From positions 4,918 to 68,917 of the forward strand of contig JAVJUV010000092.1 of NCBI GenBank assembly GCA_040220415.1: a stretch of DNA of 64,000 nucleotides. The letters run 5' to 3'. Numbering within the stretch: position 1 is the first letter of the stretch; each line of letters starts with the position of its first letter. Below, in pieces: positions 51,397 to 60,093 of this stretch. Below the pieces are notes generated by a model, which searched no databases, was not told the origin of the DNA, and was given only the letters and a program-made list of their open reading frames with translations. The translations under genes were made by a program, and so were the position numbers. This DNA is from JAVJUV01 sp040220415. Lineage in GTDB: Bacteria; Pseudomonadota; Alphaproteobacteria; Rhodobacterales; Rhodobacteraceae.

Positions 51397-52250
51397 TGGC
51401 CGAGCGGACGGGCATGGTCGAGAAACGCGGCGCGGGCCTCTGGCTGACGCATGTGGGGCTGATCATCGGCGTCGCCTTCATCTTCTTCCCGATATGGCTG
51501 GCCTTCGTCGCCTCGACCGTCAGCCAGCCCGAGATCGTCCGACCGCCCATGCCCCTGCTGCCGGGCGACCGGTTTTTCGAGAACTATGCCAAGGCCTTGA
51601 CCTCGGGTGTTAATGCGCCGGTGGCGATCATGCTGATGAACTCGTTCTTCATGGCGATGGGGATCGCGCTGGGAAAAATCGCGATCAGCCTGCTGTCGGC
51701 CTTCGCCATCGTCTATTTCCGCTTTCCGGGCCGGAAGATCTTTTTCTGGCTCATCTTCCTGACGCTGATGCTGCCGGTCGAGGTTCGGATCGTGCCGACC
51801 TACGAGGTGATCGCGAATTTCGGGATGCTGAACAGCTATCAGGGCCTGATCCTGCCGCTGATCGCGTCGGCGACGGCGACCTTCCTGTTCCGGCAGTTCT
51901 TCATGACCGTCCCGGACGAGCTGGCCGAGGCCGCGCGCGTCGACGGTGCGGGGCCGATGCGGTTCTTCTTCGACATTCTGTTGCCGATGAGCAGGACGAA
52001 CATCGCCGCGCTTTTCGTCATCCTGTTCATCTACGGGTGGAACCAGTATCTGTGGCCGCTGCTGATCACGACCGATCCCTCGATGAATACCATCGTCATG
52101 GGCATCAAGCAGATGTTCCCGTCGGGTGACGACATCGCCGACTGGCCCGTCATCATGGCGACCTCGATCCTGGCGATGGTGCCGCCGGTCATCGTGGTGA
52201 TCGGGATGCAGAGACTGTTTATCCGCGGACTGGTGGAAAGCGAGAAGTAA
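51396..52250 (+). CDS. ugpE: glycerol-3-phosphate-type ABC importer, permease UgpE
   Basis: A 284-residue permease with EAA loop EAARVDGAGPMRFFFDILLP, and MLPVEVRIVPTYEVIANFGM and FIYGWNQYLWPLLITTD typical of UgpE. Coupled at both ends by one-base overlaps, to ugpA and to ugpC (TAATG). Confidence 0.92.
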   Translation: MAERTGMVEKRGAGLWLTHVGLIIGVAFIFFPIWLAFVASTVSQPEIVRPPMPLLPGDRFFENYAKALTSGVNAPVAIMLMNSFFMAMGIALGKIAISLLSAFAIVYFRFPGRKIFFWLIFLTLMLPVEVRIVPTYEVIANFGMLNSYQGLILPLIASATATFLFRQFFMTVPDELAEAARVDGAGPMRFFFDILLPMSRTNIAALFVILFIYGWNQYLWPLLITTDPSMNTIVMGIKQMFPSGDDIADWPVIMATSILAMVPPVIVVIGMQRLFIRGLVESEK

Positions 52251-53263
52251 TGGCAACGCTGAGCCTTGAGAACGTCAAGAAATCCTTTGGCAAGACGGAC
52301 GTGATCCACGGCGTCTCGATCGATGTCGAGGAAGGCGAATTCATCGTGATCGTCGGGCCGTCGGGATGCGGCAAGTCCACGCTTCTGCGCATGGTCGCGG
52401 GGCTGGAGACGGTGTCTTCCGGCGAGGTGCGGATCGATGGCCGGCGCGTGAACGACGAAGAGCCGATGGCGCGCGATATCGCCATGGTGTTCCAGAACTA
52501 TGCGCTTTACCCGCATATGTCGGTCTTCGACAACATGGCCTACGGGCTGAAGATCGCGAAGGTGCCGCGGCCCGAGATCGAGGAACGCGTGGCCACGGCC
52601 GCGAAGCTGCTGCAACTGGAGCCCTACCTGCAAAGGAAGCCGCGCGAGTTGTCCGGCGGCCAGCGCCAGCGCGTCGCGATGGGACGGGCGATCGTCCGGA
52701 AACCCGCGGTATTCCTGTTCGACGAGCCGCTTTCGAACCTCGACGCCAAGCTGCGCGTTCAGATGCGGCTGGAGATAAAGGCGCTGCAGCGCGAACTGGG
52801 CGTTACCTCGCTGTACGTCACGCACGACCAGGTCGAGGCCATGACACTGGCGGACCGCATGGTCGTGATGAACGCCGGAGTGGCGGACCAGATCGGCGCG
52901 CCGCTTGAGGTCTACGCCAATCCGCAGACGTCGTTCGTTGCGGGTTTCATCGGTTCTCCGCCGACGAATTTCATCGATGCGTCGTTGCTGGGGGGTACGG
53001 AAGGCCAGATCGGGATCAGGCCGGAGCACGTGCGGATATCAGACAATGGCCGTATGCAGGCCAGCGTCGTCTATGCCGAGGCGCTGGGTGCCGAAACGCT
53101 GGTGCACCTGCGCGCAGGCGACGGAACGCAGGTGACGATCCGCCAGGAGGCGTCCCGCGCCATCCCCGTCGAGGGCGAGACAAAGGGTCTGGACTGGGAC
53201 GAGGAAAACGTGATGCGCTTCGATGCGCATGGCCAGCGGATCCAGAGCGCCCGGCAATCCTGA
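52250..53263 (+). CDS. ugpC: glycerol-3-phosphate-type ABC importer, ATPase UgpC
   Basis: A 337-residue CUT1-type ATPase with Walker A GPSGCGKST, Q-loop MVFQNYALYPHMSV, signature LSGGQRQR, Walker B VFLFDEPLSNLD, H-loop VTHDQVEA, and a TOBE-type C-terminal regulatory domain (GQIGIRPEHVRI). Last gene of ugpBAEC, convergent with the cysteine-synthase fusion gene. Confidence 0.92.
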   Translation: MATLSLENVKKSFGKTDVIHGVSIDVEEGEFIVIVGPSGCGKSTLLRMVAGLETVSSGEVRIDGRRVNDEEPMARDIAMVFQNYALYPHMSVFDNMAYGLKIAKVPRPEIEERVATAAKLLQLEPYLQRKPRELSGGQRQRVAMGRAIVRKPAVFLFDEPLSNLDAKLRVQMRLEIKALQRELGVTSLYVTHDQVEAMTLADRMVVMNAGVADQIGAPLEVYANPQTSFVAGFIGSPPTNFIDASLLGGTEGQIGIRPEHVRISDNGRMQASVVYAEALGAETLVHLRAGDGTQVTIRQEASRAIPVEGETKGLDWDEENVMRFDAHGQRIQSARQS

Positions 53264-53312
53264 GATCGTCGGGCACGCTGGTGCGTTGAGCCGCGTTGTG
53301 GGCCGGGTGGGG

Positions 53313-54827
53313 TCAATTCGCCTTGGCGAGCCAGCCCGGCAGGAAATCTCGTGCGCTTCGAACGGTGTTGCCGGCGAGGGTGATCCCCCGGGCGGCCAGA
53401 AGCGGCGCCAGCCGGCCTTCGTCGAAGGCGGTCATGGTCTCGCTGGCGCCACCGATCAGCGTTCCGCCGACGAAGATCTGCGGGATCGTCGGCGCACCTG
53501 CGCGTTCCGCGAGCGCGGCCCTGACCTCGGCGGCGAATGCGCCGCCACCCGGGAAGCCGGGATCATCGAGATCGATCGAGCGGAACGCGATGCCGGAGGC
53601 ATCGAACAGCTTTCGGACCGACCAGCAGAACTCGCACCAGGCCAGCGCGAAGAGGACGACGGGGTGCGCCGGATCGTTCACGGCGGCGTCGACGAAGGCC
53701 CGGGCTTCGTCTTTGGGTGCCGACCGGGCCGACGAAGGCGTTGCCGCCTGAGAGGGTGCGTCCGGTACGGAATCCGCCATGCGGCGTTCCTCGGCGGTCA
53801 TGTCGTCGCCCAGATGCTCGAAGAGCGGCGTCGAGAGGTAGCGCTCGCCGGTATCGGGCAGCATGGCCAGGATTTTCGCCCCTTCGGGCGCGCGGCTGGC
53901 GATCTCGATCGCCGCGGCCAGCGTCGCGCCGCCGGTGATGCCGGCGAGGATGCCCTCGCGCGCCGCCAGATCCCGCGCCGTCGCCAGTGCCGCCGCACCC
54001 GAGACCGGCTGGAAGGCGTCGATGACGCCGCCATCCGCCGCCTCGGCCGCGATCGGAGAGATGAAGTCGGGCGACCAGCCCTGCATCGGGTGCGGACGGA
54101 AAGCGGGATGCGGTGCTGGCAGACCCTGCGTGTCCTGCCCCGGACGCATGCCCGAGGCCAGCATCTGCGCATTGTCCGGCTCGGCCACGATCACGCGGGT
54201 CGCGGGCGAGCGGGCCTTGAGAGCCCGCCCGACGCCCAGAAGCGTGCCCCCGGTGCCGTAGCCGCTGACGAAGACGTCCAGACCGTCCGGCCCGAAGTCG
54301 GCGAGGATCTCGGCGGCGGTCGTCGCCTCGTGGACCGCGGCGTTGGCCGGCGCTGCGAACTGGTCGGCCAGGAACCAGCCATGCGCCGTGGCGAGCGCGC
54401 GGGCCTTGGCGAGCATCCCCGTGGCCTTGGCCGCCGCGGGCGTCAGCACAACCTGCGCACCGAGCATGCGCAGCAGCTTTCGCCTCTCGAGGCTGAAATT
54501 CTCGGCCATCACGATGACCAGCGGATAGCGTTTTTGCGCGCAGACCATCGCCAGCGCGATACCGGTGTTGCCGGATGTGGCCTCGACCACGGTCTGTCCG
54601 GGGCGGAGCCGCCCGTCACGCTCGGCCGTCTCGATGACGGCGAGCGCCATGCGGTCCTTGACCGACCCCATCGGGTTGAAGGACTCGAGCTTGGCGTAGA
54701 GCGAGACGTGGCCGGGGCCGATGTTGTTAAGCCGAACGATGGGCGTGCGGCCCACCGTGGCCAGCACGGACGGGAACGGGCCGTCTGTCGGAACGGCGCG
54801 GGTTTCCGCGAGCGGTGCCAGTTGCAT
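53313..54827 (-). CDS. cysteine synthase-like PLP enzyme fused to a C-terminal glutaredoxin-like domain
   Basis: A 504-residue fusion. Residues about 18-340 are an O-acetylserine sulfhydrylase/cysteine-synthase-type PLP enzyme: PLP Lys57 in NPMGSVKDRM, TSGNTG (84-89) and GYGTGGTLLG (189-198). After an Ala/Ser-rich linker (about 345-375), residues about 378-504 form a glutaredoxin/thioredoxin-like domain with CEFC (398-401), TIPQIFVGG with the cis-Pro, and GGASETMTAF. The fusion suggests that sulfide or a persulfide is passed between the thiol-redox and PLP centres, or that the synthase is redox controlled; both are inference. It is the last gene of a leftward group with two flavoproteins and an OsmC-like protein. 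Confidence 0.9.
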   Translation of the reverse strand: MQLAPLAETRAVPTDGPFPSVLATVGRTPIVRLNNIGPGHVSLYAKLESFNPMGSVKDRMALAVIETAERDGRLRPGQTVVEATSGNTGIALAMVCAQKRYPLVIVMAENFSLERRKLLRMLGAQVVLTPAAAKATGMLAKARALATAHGWFLADQFAAPANAAVHEATTAAEILADFGPDGLDVFVSGYGTGGTLLGVGRALKARSPATRVIVAEPDNAQMLASGMRPGQDTQGLPAPHPAFRPHPMQGWSPDFISPIAAEAADGGVIDAFQPVSGAAALATARDLAAREGILAGITGGATLAAAIEIASRAPEGAKILAMLPDTGERYLSTPLFEHLGDDMTAEERRMADSVPDAPSQAATPSSARSAPKDEARAFVDAAVNDPAHPVVLFALAWCEFCWSVRKLFDASGIAFRSIDLDDPGFPGGGAFAAEVRAALAERAGAPTIPQIFVGGTLIGGASETMTAFDEGRLAPLLAARGITLAGNTVRSARDFLPGWLAKAN

Positions 54828-54841
54828 GGGATATCCTTTCG

Positions 54842-55999
54842 TCAGGCGGCGCGGCGGTGCGCGTCGAGTTCAATTGCCAGCGCCGCGCCCTCGGCCTTGA
54901 TGAGCCGTGCGAGATCGAGGTGCATGGCCCGAACCTGGTCCAGCGACCAGTCGAGCGCGGCGATCCGGTGGGTGAGCGACAGCATGGCGGGCGCGTGGGC
55001 GTCCCGCGCGGCCTGATAGGCTGCCGTTTTTCCGGGTCCGGCAATCGCGGCGGCGAGACGATGCGCGTCGAGCAAGGCGTCGGTGATGCCGTGCGCCGTG
55101 ACCGGGTCCTTGAAGTACCCGGCATCGCCCACCAGCGCCCAGCCCTGCCCGGCGCAATTGCGGATATGTCCCGGCGCCCCGCCGTAGCGGCGAAGACGCG
55201 GGGCGGCGCGGCGGACGGCCCGGGCAACATCGACCTCCCAGCCCGCGATTCCGTCGGCAAGCGCCTGGAGCGGATCGGCGCCGAAGCGGGCGGCGGCGTC
55301 GGACTGGCGGCAGGACAGGAACACGCAGTGATCCCCGCCCGTCGTCGGGATCGCCCCGCCGGCGATGCCGGGGGCGAAATACCAGCGATAGCCCTCGTTC
55401 GGCACGCCGGGGACATAGCCGTAGATGGTGGCGCAGGCGGTTCCGGCCTGGGCCGTCACTTGCGCGCCCACGGCTTTGGCCAGGGCGGAAAGACGGCCAT
55501 CGGCGCCTATGAGGATGTCGCTGGACACCTCGGCGGGGACACCCCAGCGGCTGCGCAGAACGGCACCCGTCACGCGCCCCGAGCCGTCACGGATGACGTC
55601 TTCGAAGGCGGTGCCGAGCTGAAACTCGGCACCGGCGGTCAGGGCGGCATCGCGGAGGGCCTTGTCGAGCAAGGTGCGGCGGGGAGCATACAGCCCCTCG
55701 GCGCGCCCGGCGGGCGCAATCGGCACTTCCACGGCCTGGTCGCCGTAGACGAAGCGCGTCTGCTGCACGGCGGGCGTCCCGCCCTCGGCGATGGCGGGCA
55801 GCACCCCCCAGGCATCGAGCAGCGTGATTGCGGGGCGCATCAGCGCGTGGGTGGAGATCGTGTCGCCGGGTGCCGGATCGCGGTCGACGAGAAGGACGCG
55901 GGCGCCCTGGCGGGCCAGGAGCATCGCCGTGGCAGCGCCGGCGCAGCGTGCGCCGACGATGACCGCGTCGTAGTGGGTATGCGAGAAGGTATGTGTCAT
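54842..55999 (-). CDS. FAD-dependent oxidoreductase (geranylgeranyl-reductase/PHBH-like)
   Basis: A 385-residue single-component flavoprotein. The FAD Rossmann motif is VIVGARCAGAATAMLLA near residue 14, with ARC-AG in place of the more common GxGxxG spacing. The second FAD motif is GWALVGDAGYFKDPVTAHG, and DILIGADGRLS is the DG motif seen in aromatic hydroxylases and halogenases. It probably hydroxylates or reduces a hydrophobic substrate, which is unknown. It lies 14 nt upstream of the fusion gene and 15 nt downstream of the FMO-like gene, so it is within the operon. Confidence 0.85.
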   Translation of the reverse strand: MTHTFSHTHYDAVIVGARCAGAATAMLLARQGARVLLVDRDPAPGDTISTHALMRPAITLLDAWGVLPAIAEGGTPAVQQTRFVYGDQAVEVPIAPAGRAEGLYAPRRTLLDKALRDAALTAGAEFQLGTAFEDVIRDGSGRVTGAVLRSRWGVPAEVSSDILIGADGRLSALAKAVGAQVTAQAGTACATIYGYVPGVPNEGYRWYFAPGIAGGAIPTTGGDHCVFLSCRQSDAAARFGADPLQALADGIAGWEVDVARAVRRAAPRLRRYGGAPGHIRNCAGQGWALVGDAGYFKDPVTAHGITDALLDAHRLAAAIAGPGKTAAYQAARDAHAPAMLSLTHRIAALDWSLDQVRAMHLDLARLIKAEGAALAIELDAHRRAA

Positions 56000-56014
56000 T
56001 TTCCGGTTCCCGGT

Positions 56015-57256
56015 TCAGGCTGCGAGACGGTCCGCGAGGGACGTCTGGAGGTGGTTGGCGAGGTCGCGCGCATCGGCGCCGGCCCCGTCGATGTGGACGG
56101 AGTTGCGGCGGCGCAGGAATGGCAGGCCCATGACGTAAATACCGGGCGCCACCACGCCGCCGTCATGGCGAATTCGACCCTTGGCGTCGAAGACAGGCAG
56201 GTCGAGGAAGCCGTGATCGGGCGTATATCCCGTGGCCCAGACGACGCTCGAGATGCCGTCGGCGGCGAAATCGAGCGCGAGACGGGGCGTGGCGGGCAGC
56301 CTGGTCGGCGCGGGACGGTCCGGAGGCGCCACAAGTTCGTCGAACCCGTGCTCCGAAATCCATGCGTCGACGGCATCCAGCAGCCTTGCGAGCTTGAGAT
56401 CGGCGGTCGCGCAGGCATTGGCCAGCGCGCCGGAGAACTGCGCCCGGCCATTTGCGGCGCCCGCAAGCCGACCGACGATCCGAACGCCGATATCCTGAAG
56501 CGCATTCAGATCGATGGAACGCCCCTCTGGATCGCCCATGAGCTGCATCGAGGGCGTGCGCCGGACGCGATCGAGGTCGTCGACCTCGGTATATTCGAGG
56601 TCGAGAAGGCCCAGGCGCTCCATCCAGAACATGATGTCGCCGCCCCGGTAACTGCGAGGCAGACGGGTATGGGCGCCGACGGCGACGGTCACGTCGCGCC
56701 CTGCGAGACGCAGTTGCCGGGCGATCTGAACGCCGGACGCCGACGCGCCGACGACCAGAACGCCGCCTTCGGGCAAGTCGCGGGGCGTCTTGTAGGCCAG
56801 GGGCGTCGTCTGGTGCACGAAGGACGGCAGGTCTGCCGCCGATGACGGCAAACGGGACCGCGCACAGGCGCCGGTGGCGATGACGACGCTGTCGCAGGCG
56901 ATGGCCCCGGTGCTGGTTTCCACGACATAGCGCCCGGCCTCGGCATGCACGCGATTGACGGCCGTCCCGGTGCGAACGGGAACGGATTCGGCCACTGCGA
57001 AGCGATCGAGCGTTTCGGCGAATTCGGACACCGACATGAAGCCTTCCGGATCGGTCCCCGCATAGGGGTGTCCGGGCAGGTCGTTCAGCCAGTTGGGTGA
57101 CAGCAGGCGCAGCCCTTCCCAGCGCTCTTCGCGCCAGGAATTGCCGATACGGCCGCGTTCGAGGACGACATGGTCGATCTCCCGTCCGGTCAACTCGCGG
57201 CTCATTGCAAGGCCGTTCTGTCCGGCCCCGATGATGACTGTGGTGACGCGTTCCAT
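56015..57256 (-). CDS. flavin-containing monooxygenase-like protein
   Basis: A 413-residue flavoprotein with two Rossmann motifs, IIGAGQNGLA (8-17) and VLVVGASASGVQIA, an NADPH-side Arg-rich patch, and ATGY (WATGYTPDHGFLDLP), as in FMO, CzcO and Baeyer-Villiger-type enzymes. It would oxygenate a heteroatom or ketone. I chose ATG 57256, 7 nt after CAGGAGA; the longer frame to 57361 is Arg/Pro-rich and unlike protein. With OsmC-like and thiol-redox genes nearby, an organosulfur substrate is possible but unproven. Confidence 0.85.
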   Translation of the reverse strand: MERVTTVIIGAGQNGLAMSRELTGREIDHVVLERGRIGNSWREERWEGLRLLSPNWLNDLPGHPYAGTDPEGFMSVSEFAETLDRFAVAESVPVRTGTAVNRVHAEAGRYVVETSTGAIACDSVVIATGACARSRLPSSAADLPSFVHQTTPLAYKTPRDLPEGGVLVVGASASGVQIARQLRLAGRDVTVAVGAHTRLPRSYRGGDIMFWMERLGLLDLEYTEVDDLDRVRRTPSMQLMGDPEGRSIDLNALQDIGVRIVGRLAGAANGRAQFSGALANACATADLKLARLLDAVDAWISEHGFDELVAPPDRPAPTRLPATPRLALDFAADGISSVVWATGYTPDHGFLDLPVFDAKGRIRHDGGVVAPGIYVMGLPFLRRRNSVHIDGAGADARDLANHLQTSLADRLAA

Positions 57257-57361
57257 GCGCGGTCTCCTGGATATGCGGGCGCGGTCAGGGCGCCTGGTCA
57301 AATGGGAAAAGAGAGGATGCAGCGGCGCCGGGGAGCGGGCGCCGCCGCGGGGAACGGGCAC

Positions 57362-57574
57362 TTAGCCCATCCAACGGTAGGTCCTGAGGATCTCGTGATG
57401 CACCGCGTCGCGGGTGATCCCGATGTCTTTCAGGATACGATCGTCGAGCGACATGAGCTGACGGTATTCCCTTCTGTCGGACGCGCGGCGTGCCTGGTCG
57501 CGGAGGACCCTGCCGGCCGCGCTGCCCCACGTTGCGAAATACCGGCGGCTGCGAAGTGCCTGTGTCGGTTGCAT
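57362..57574 (-). CDS. DUF1127 small protein
   Basis: A 70-residue Arg-rich protein with the DUF1127 (YjiS-like) core LMSLDDRILKDIGITRD. Such proteins are frequent in alphaproteobacteria; some bind RNA and affect phosphate or stress responses. It lies between the OsmC-like and monooxygenase genes and is probably co-transcribed. AGGAAAG precedes the ATG. Confidence 0.88.
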   Translation of the reverse strand: MQPTQALRSRRYFATWGSAAGRVLRDQARRASDRREYRQLMSLDDRILKDIGITRDAVHHEILRTYRWMG

Positions 57575-57625
57575 GGTGTCTTTCCTTTCTGGGGTGCGAG
57601 CGAGCGGGCCTCCGGCCGGTGGCCT

Positions 57626-58192
57626 TCAGGCGACGCTCACCCGCACGTTTGTCGGGTTGGTGATGATGTCGAAGACGGCGGAGCGCTTTTGCGACTGGGC
57701 GACGACGGCGGCGATGTCTTCCTTGCTTGCGTCGGCGTCGATCTCGAAGCGGACCCGGATCTCGCTGAAGCCGTTGCGGACCTCGGCGTCGATGCCGAGG
57801 ATGCCGGCGATGTCCATGTCGCCTTCGACGATGGCGCGGACCGAGCGCAGCGCGATCCCGCGGTTCTGCGCGACGGCGGCGACGCCGGCACTCAGGCAGC
57901 TCGCAAGCCCCGACAGGACGATCTCGACGGGCGTCGGGCCGTTGTCTTCGGCAGCGAAATGCGGCGGGTGGTCGGCCTCGATGGCGAAGCTGCGGATGTG
58001 CTCCTGCTCTTCGCCGAGACCGAAGAAGCCGCGAATGGTCGAGCGGCTGTGAACGCCGGCGATCCAGTCGCATTCCGCGCGCCAGGTGAACTGAGCGGCT
58101 TGCGGCATCTCTCGCAGTTGCTCGCGCGCGGCAAGCAGGGCAGCGACGTTGACACCGTTGTCAGCCGGTTTCGTTGTGGTCTGAACAGTCAT
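57626..58192 (-). CDS. OsmC-family protein lacking the second conserved cysteine
   Basis: A 188-residue OsmC/Ohr-type protein. The first family Cys is Cys99 in VLSGLASCLSAGV, within the typical helix, preceded by PTPVEIVL. By eye, the second catalytic Cys (usually in a C-P-x-S context near the end) is absent; the matching stretch reads QSQKRSAVFDII. Another Cys, at 41, is not in a family position. A standard thiol-peroxidase cycle is therefore doubtful. I chose ATG 58192, with GGAG 7 nt upstream, over ATG 58204. First gene of the leftward group, divergent from the winged-helix/TPR regulator. Confidence 0.85.
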   Translation of the reverse strand: MTVQTTTKPADNGVNVAALLAAREQLREMPQAAQFTWRAECDWIAGVHSRSTIRGFFGLGEEQEHIRSFAIEADHPPHFAAEDNGPTPVEIVLSGLASCLSAGVAAVAQNRGIALRSVRAIVEGDMDIAGILGIDAEVRNGFSEIRVRFEIDADASKEDIAAVVAQSQKRSAVFDIITNPTNVRVSVA

Positions 58193-58316
58193 GTATTTCT
58201 CCATTGGTGTGCCCGAAGCGGGCTTGTTTTCAGGAAACCGGCGGCGGTGCGTCTTGCCCGTCCCGTCGGATGCGCCGTGCCTATGCGGACCCGGATCGCC
58301 ATACTTGGCGGAGCCC

Positions 58317-58356
58317 TGGAGAAGACTTGGAGAAGTTCTGGAGAATGCTGGAGACG
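58317..58356 (+). repeat. phased TGGAGA direct repeats upstream of the winged-helix regulator
   Basis: Four direct repeats, TGGAGAAG (58317), TGGAGAAG (58328), TGGAGAAT (58339) and TGGAGACG (58349), spaced 11, 11 and 10 bp, one helical turn. Related copies TGGAAACG (58361) and TGGAGAGA (58369) follow. OmpR/PhoB-type winged helices bind such phased direct repeats, so this is a candidate operator for the adjacent regulator. Confidence 0.65.
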
Positions 58357-58376
58357 GGTGTGGAAACGTGGAGAGA

Positions 58377-58388
58377 GGAAACGTTTCC
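58377..58388. promoter_or_regulatory. 12-bp palindrome GGAAACGTTTCC
   Basis: A perfect palindrome directly after the TGGAGA repeats, 43 nt before the regulator ATG. It could be a separate operator or an end of the repeat array. Confidence 0.45.
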
Positions 58389-58431
58389 GGAAAAATCCGA
58401 ATTGGGATAAACTTTCATTCCGGAGGGAAAC

Positions 58432-59988
58432 ATGGCCTTCGCGTTCGACCGATACGTGCTTGACGGCGTGCGCGCCGAACTGCGGTGCGACGGTGTCGTC
58501 GTGCCAGTGGAACCCCAGGTCTTCGACCTTCTCGAACTCCTTGTCTCGTCCCACGGCCGGGTGGTGAGCCGCGACGAGATCTTCGAGCGGATATGGGGGA
58601 ACCGGATCGTCTCGGACGCGGCACTGTCCAGTCGCATTCGCGACGCCCGGCGGGCGATCGGCGACGATGGCGCGGCGCAGCGTCTGATCCGGACGGTGCA
58701 TCGCAGGGGTCTTCGTTTCGTGGGCGACGTGCGCGAGGCGGAGGAAGACACGCGGCCGCAAACCCCTTTTGTGCCGGTGCTCAGGACGGAACCGGATTTC
58801 GAGAGACCGGCGATCATCGTGCTGCCATTCCGCGAGACCTCGGAGCCGGGCGCGTCACCGCTGGCCGAGGAACTGACCGGCGCGGTCACGGCCGCGCTGA
58901 ATGCCTGGCGCATTTTCCCCGTCGTTTCCCGCACGACCGCCGCGCGCTACGCGGATGCCGACAGCGCGACGCTGGCCGCCGAAACCGGTGCGCGATACGC
59001 GATAACGGGCACGGTGCGCGCGACCGAGGACCAGTTCCGCGTGCAGGTGGAACTGACCGATACCGAGGCCGACCGGCTTTTGTGGAGCGAGCGCGTCACC
59101 CGCGAGCGGGCCGACCTTCGTGACGCGGAAGAGGAACTGGCCGCGCAGATCGCCACAATGGCCATGCCCGAACTGGAGGGGGCCGAGGCGCGCCGCGCGC
59201 TGCGCAAACCGAAGGACGAGATGACGTCGTGGGAGATGGCGATGCGGGCGGCGCAGCTTATCCACGCCGGCGGCGCGGCGGGGTTTGCCGAGGCCGAGCG
59301 CCTTGCCATCGCCGCGGCCGACCTGAAGCCGGACTGGGCGCTGCCCCATTCGCTGATCGCCGTTGCGCGATTTCAGCAGGCGATGCGCGGCTTTTCGGCG
59401 TCCGACAGCCGCACGGCCTTTGCCGACACGCTGGACGCGGGGCGCCGCGCGCTGGAGATCGACGACCGGGCGTGGATCGCGCATGCGCTTTCCGGGGTGG
59501 GCGAGCTTTGGACGAACCAGAACCACGAGCGCGCCATCCTTCACGTGAACCGGGCTATCGACCTGAACCCGAGCGCCTCGATGAACTATCATTTCGGGGG
59601 CTGCGTCGCCGGGTTTTCGGGCGATCTGGAGACGGCGCATCGACACCAGAAACGGCTGTTCCGCATGGACCCCATCTATCCCTACACCGCGGTGATCGAG
59701 GCGGATCTGGGTCTGTGGCACCTGCTGGGCGCGGAACACGATGCCGCCGAGGAGCGGCTTGTCCGCGCGCACCGCTGGGATCCCCGGTATGGGCGGGCGC
59801 TGCAGCGGATGATCGCGCTTTATGGGCTGCGCGGCGAACCGGAGCGGGCCCGGCAGGCGGCGCGCAAGCTTTCCGACCTGGGATTGCCGATAAACCTGGA
59901 CGTGATCGCAGCCTCGTATCCGTTCCGGCGGGACGCCGACCGGACGCTTTTCATCGAAGGCTTGAAGCATTCGGGCGTCGGGCTGTGA
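58432..59988 (+). CDS. winged-helix (OmpR/CadC-type) regulator with TolB-like and TPR regions
   Basis: A 518-residue protein. Residues 1 to about 97 are an OmpR/PhoB-type winged helix (VEPQVFDLLELLVSSHGRVV; SSRIRDARRAIGDDG; IRTVHRRGLRFVG). Residues about 125-250 resemble the TolB-like region of adenylate-cyclase-associated regulators (IIVLPFRETSEPG; GARYAITGTVRATED). The rest is helical with TPR-like units (EIDDRAWIAHALSGVGELW; AIDLNPSASMNYHFGGCVA). There is no receiver domain and no membrane segment, unlike CadC, so it is probably cytosolic and senses through the TPR part. CGGAGGGAAAC precedes the ATG. Confidence 0.9.
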   Translation: MAFAFDRYVLDGVRAELRCDGVVVPVEPQVFDLLELLVSSHGRVVSRDEIFERIWGNRIVSDAALSSRIRDARRAIGDDGAAQRLIRTVHRRGLRFVGDVREAEEDTRPQTPFVPVLRTEPDFERPAIIVLPFRETSEPGASPLAEELTGAVTAALNAWRIFPVVSRTTAARYADADSATLAAETGARYAITGTVRATEDQFRVQVELTDTEADRLLWSERVTRERADLRDAEEELAAQIATMAMPELEGAEARRALRKPKDEMTSWEMAMRAAQLIHAGGAAGFAEAERLAIAAADLKPDWALPHSLIAVARFQQAMRGFSASDSRTAFADTLDAGRRALEIDDRAWIAHALSGVGELWTNQNHERAILHVNRAIDLNPSASMNYHFGGCVAGFSGDLETAHRHQKRLFRMDPIYPYTAVIEADLGLWHLLGAEHDAAEERLVRAHRWDPRYGRALQRMIALYGLRGEPERARQAARKLSDLGLPINLDVIAASYPFRRDADRTLFIEGLKHSGVGL

Positions 59989-60093
59989 CGGTCCGGAGAT
60001 TGCGCGGGGGACGATGCGTGAGCCTTGGACAGTTCGCAGGCAATCCCCGATAGTGACAACCGGAAATCACGGATCAAGGACACCCGGCAGGTC

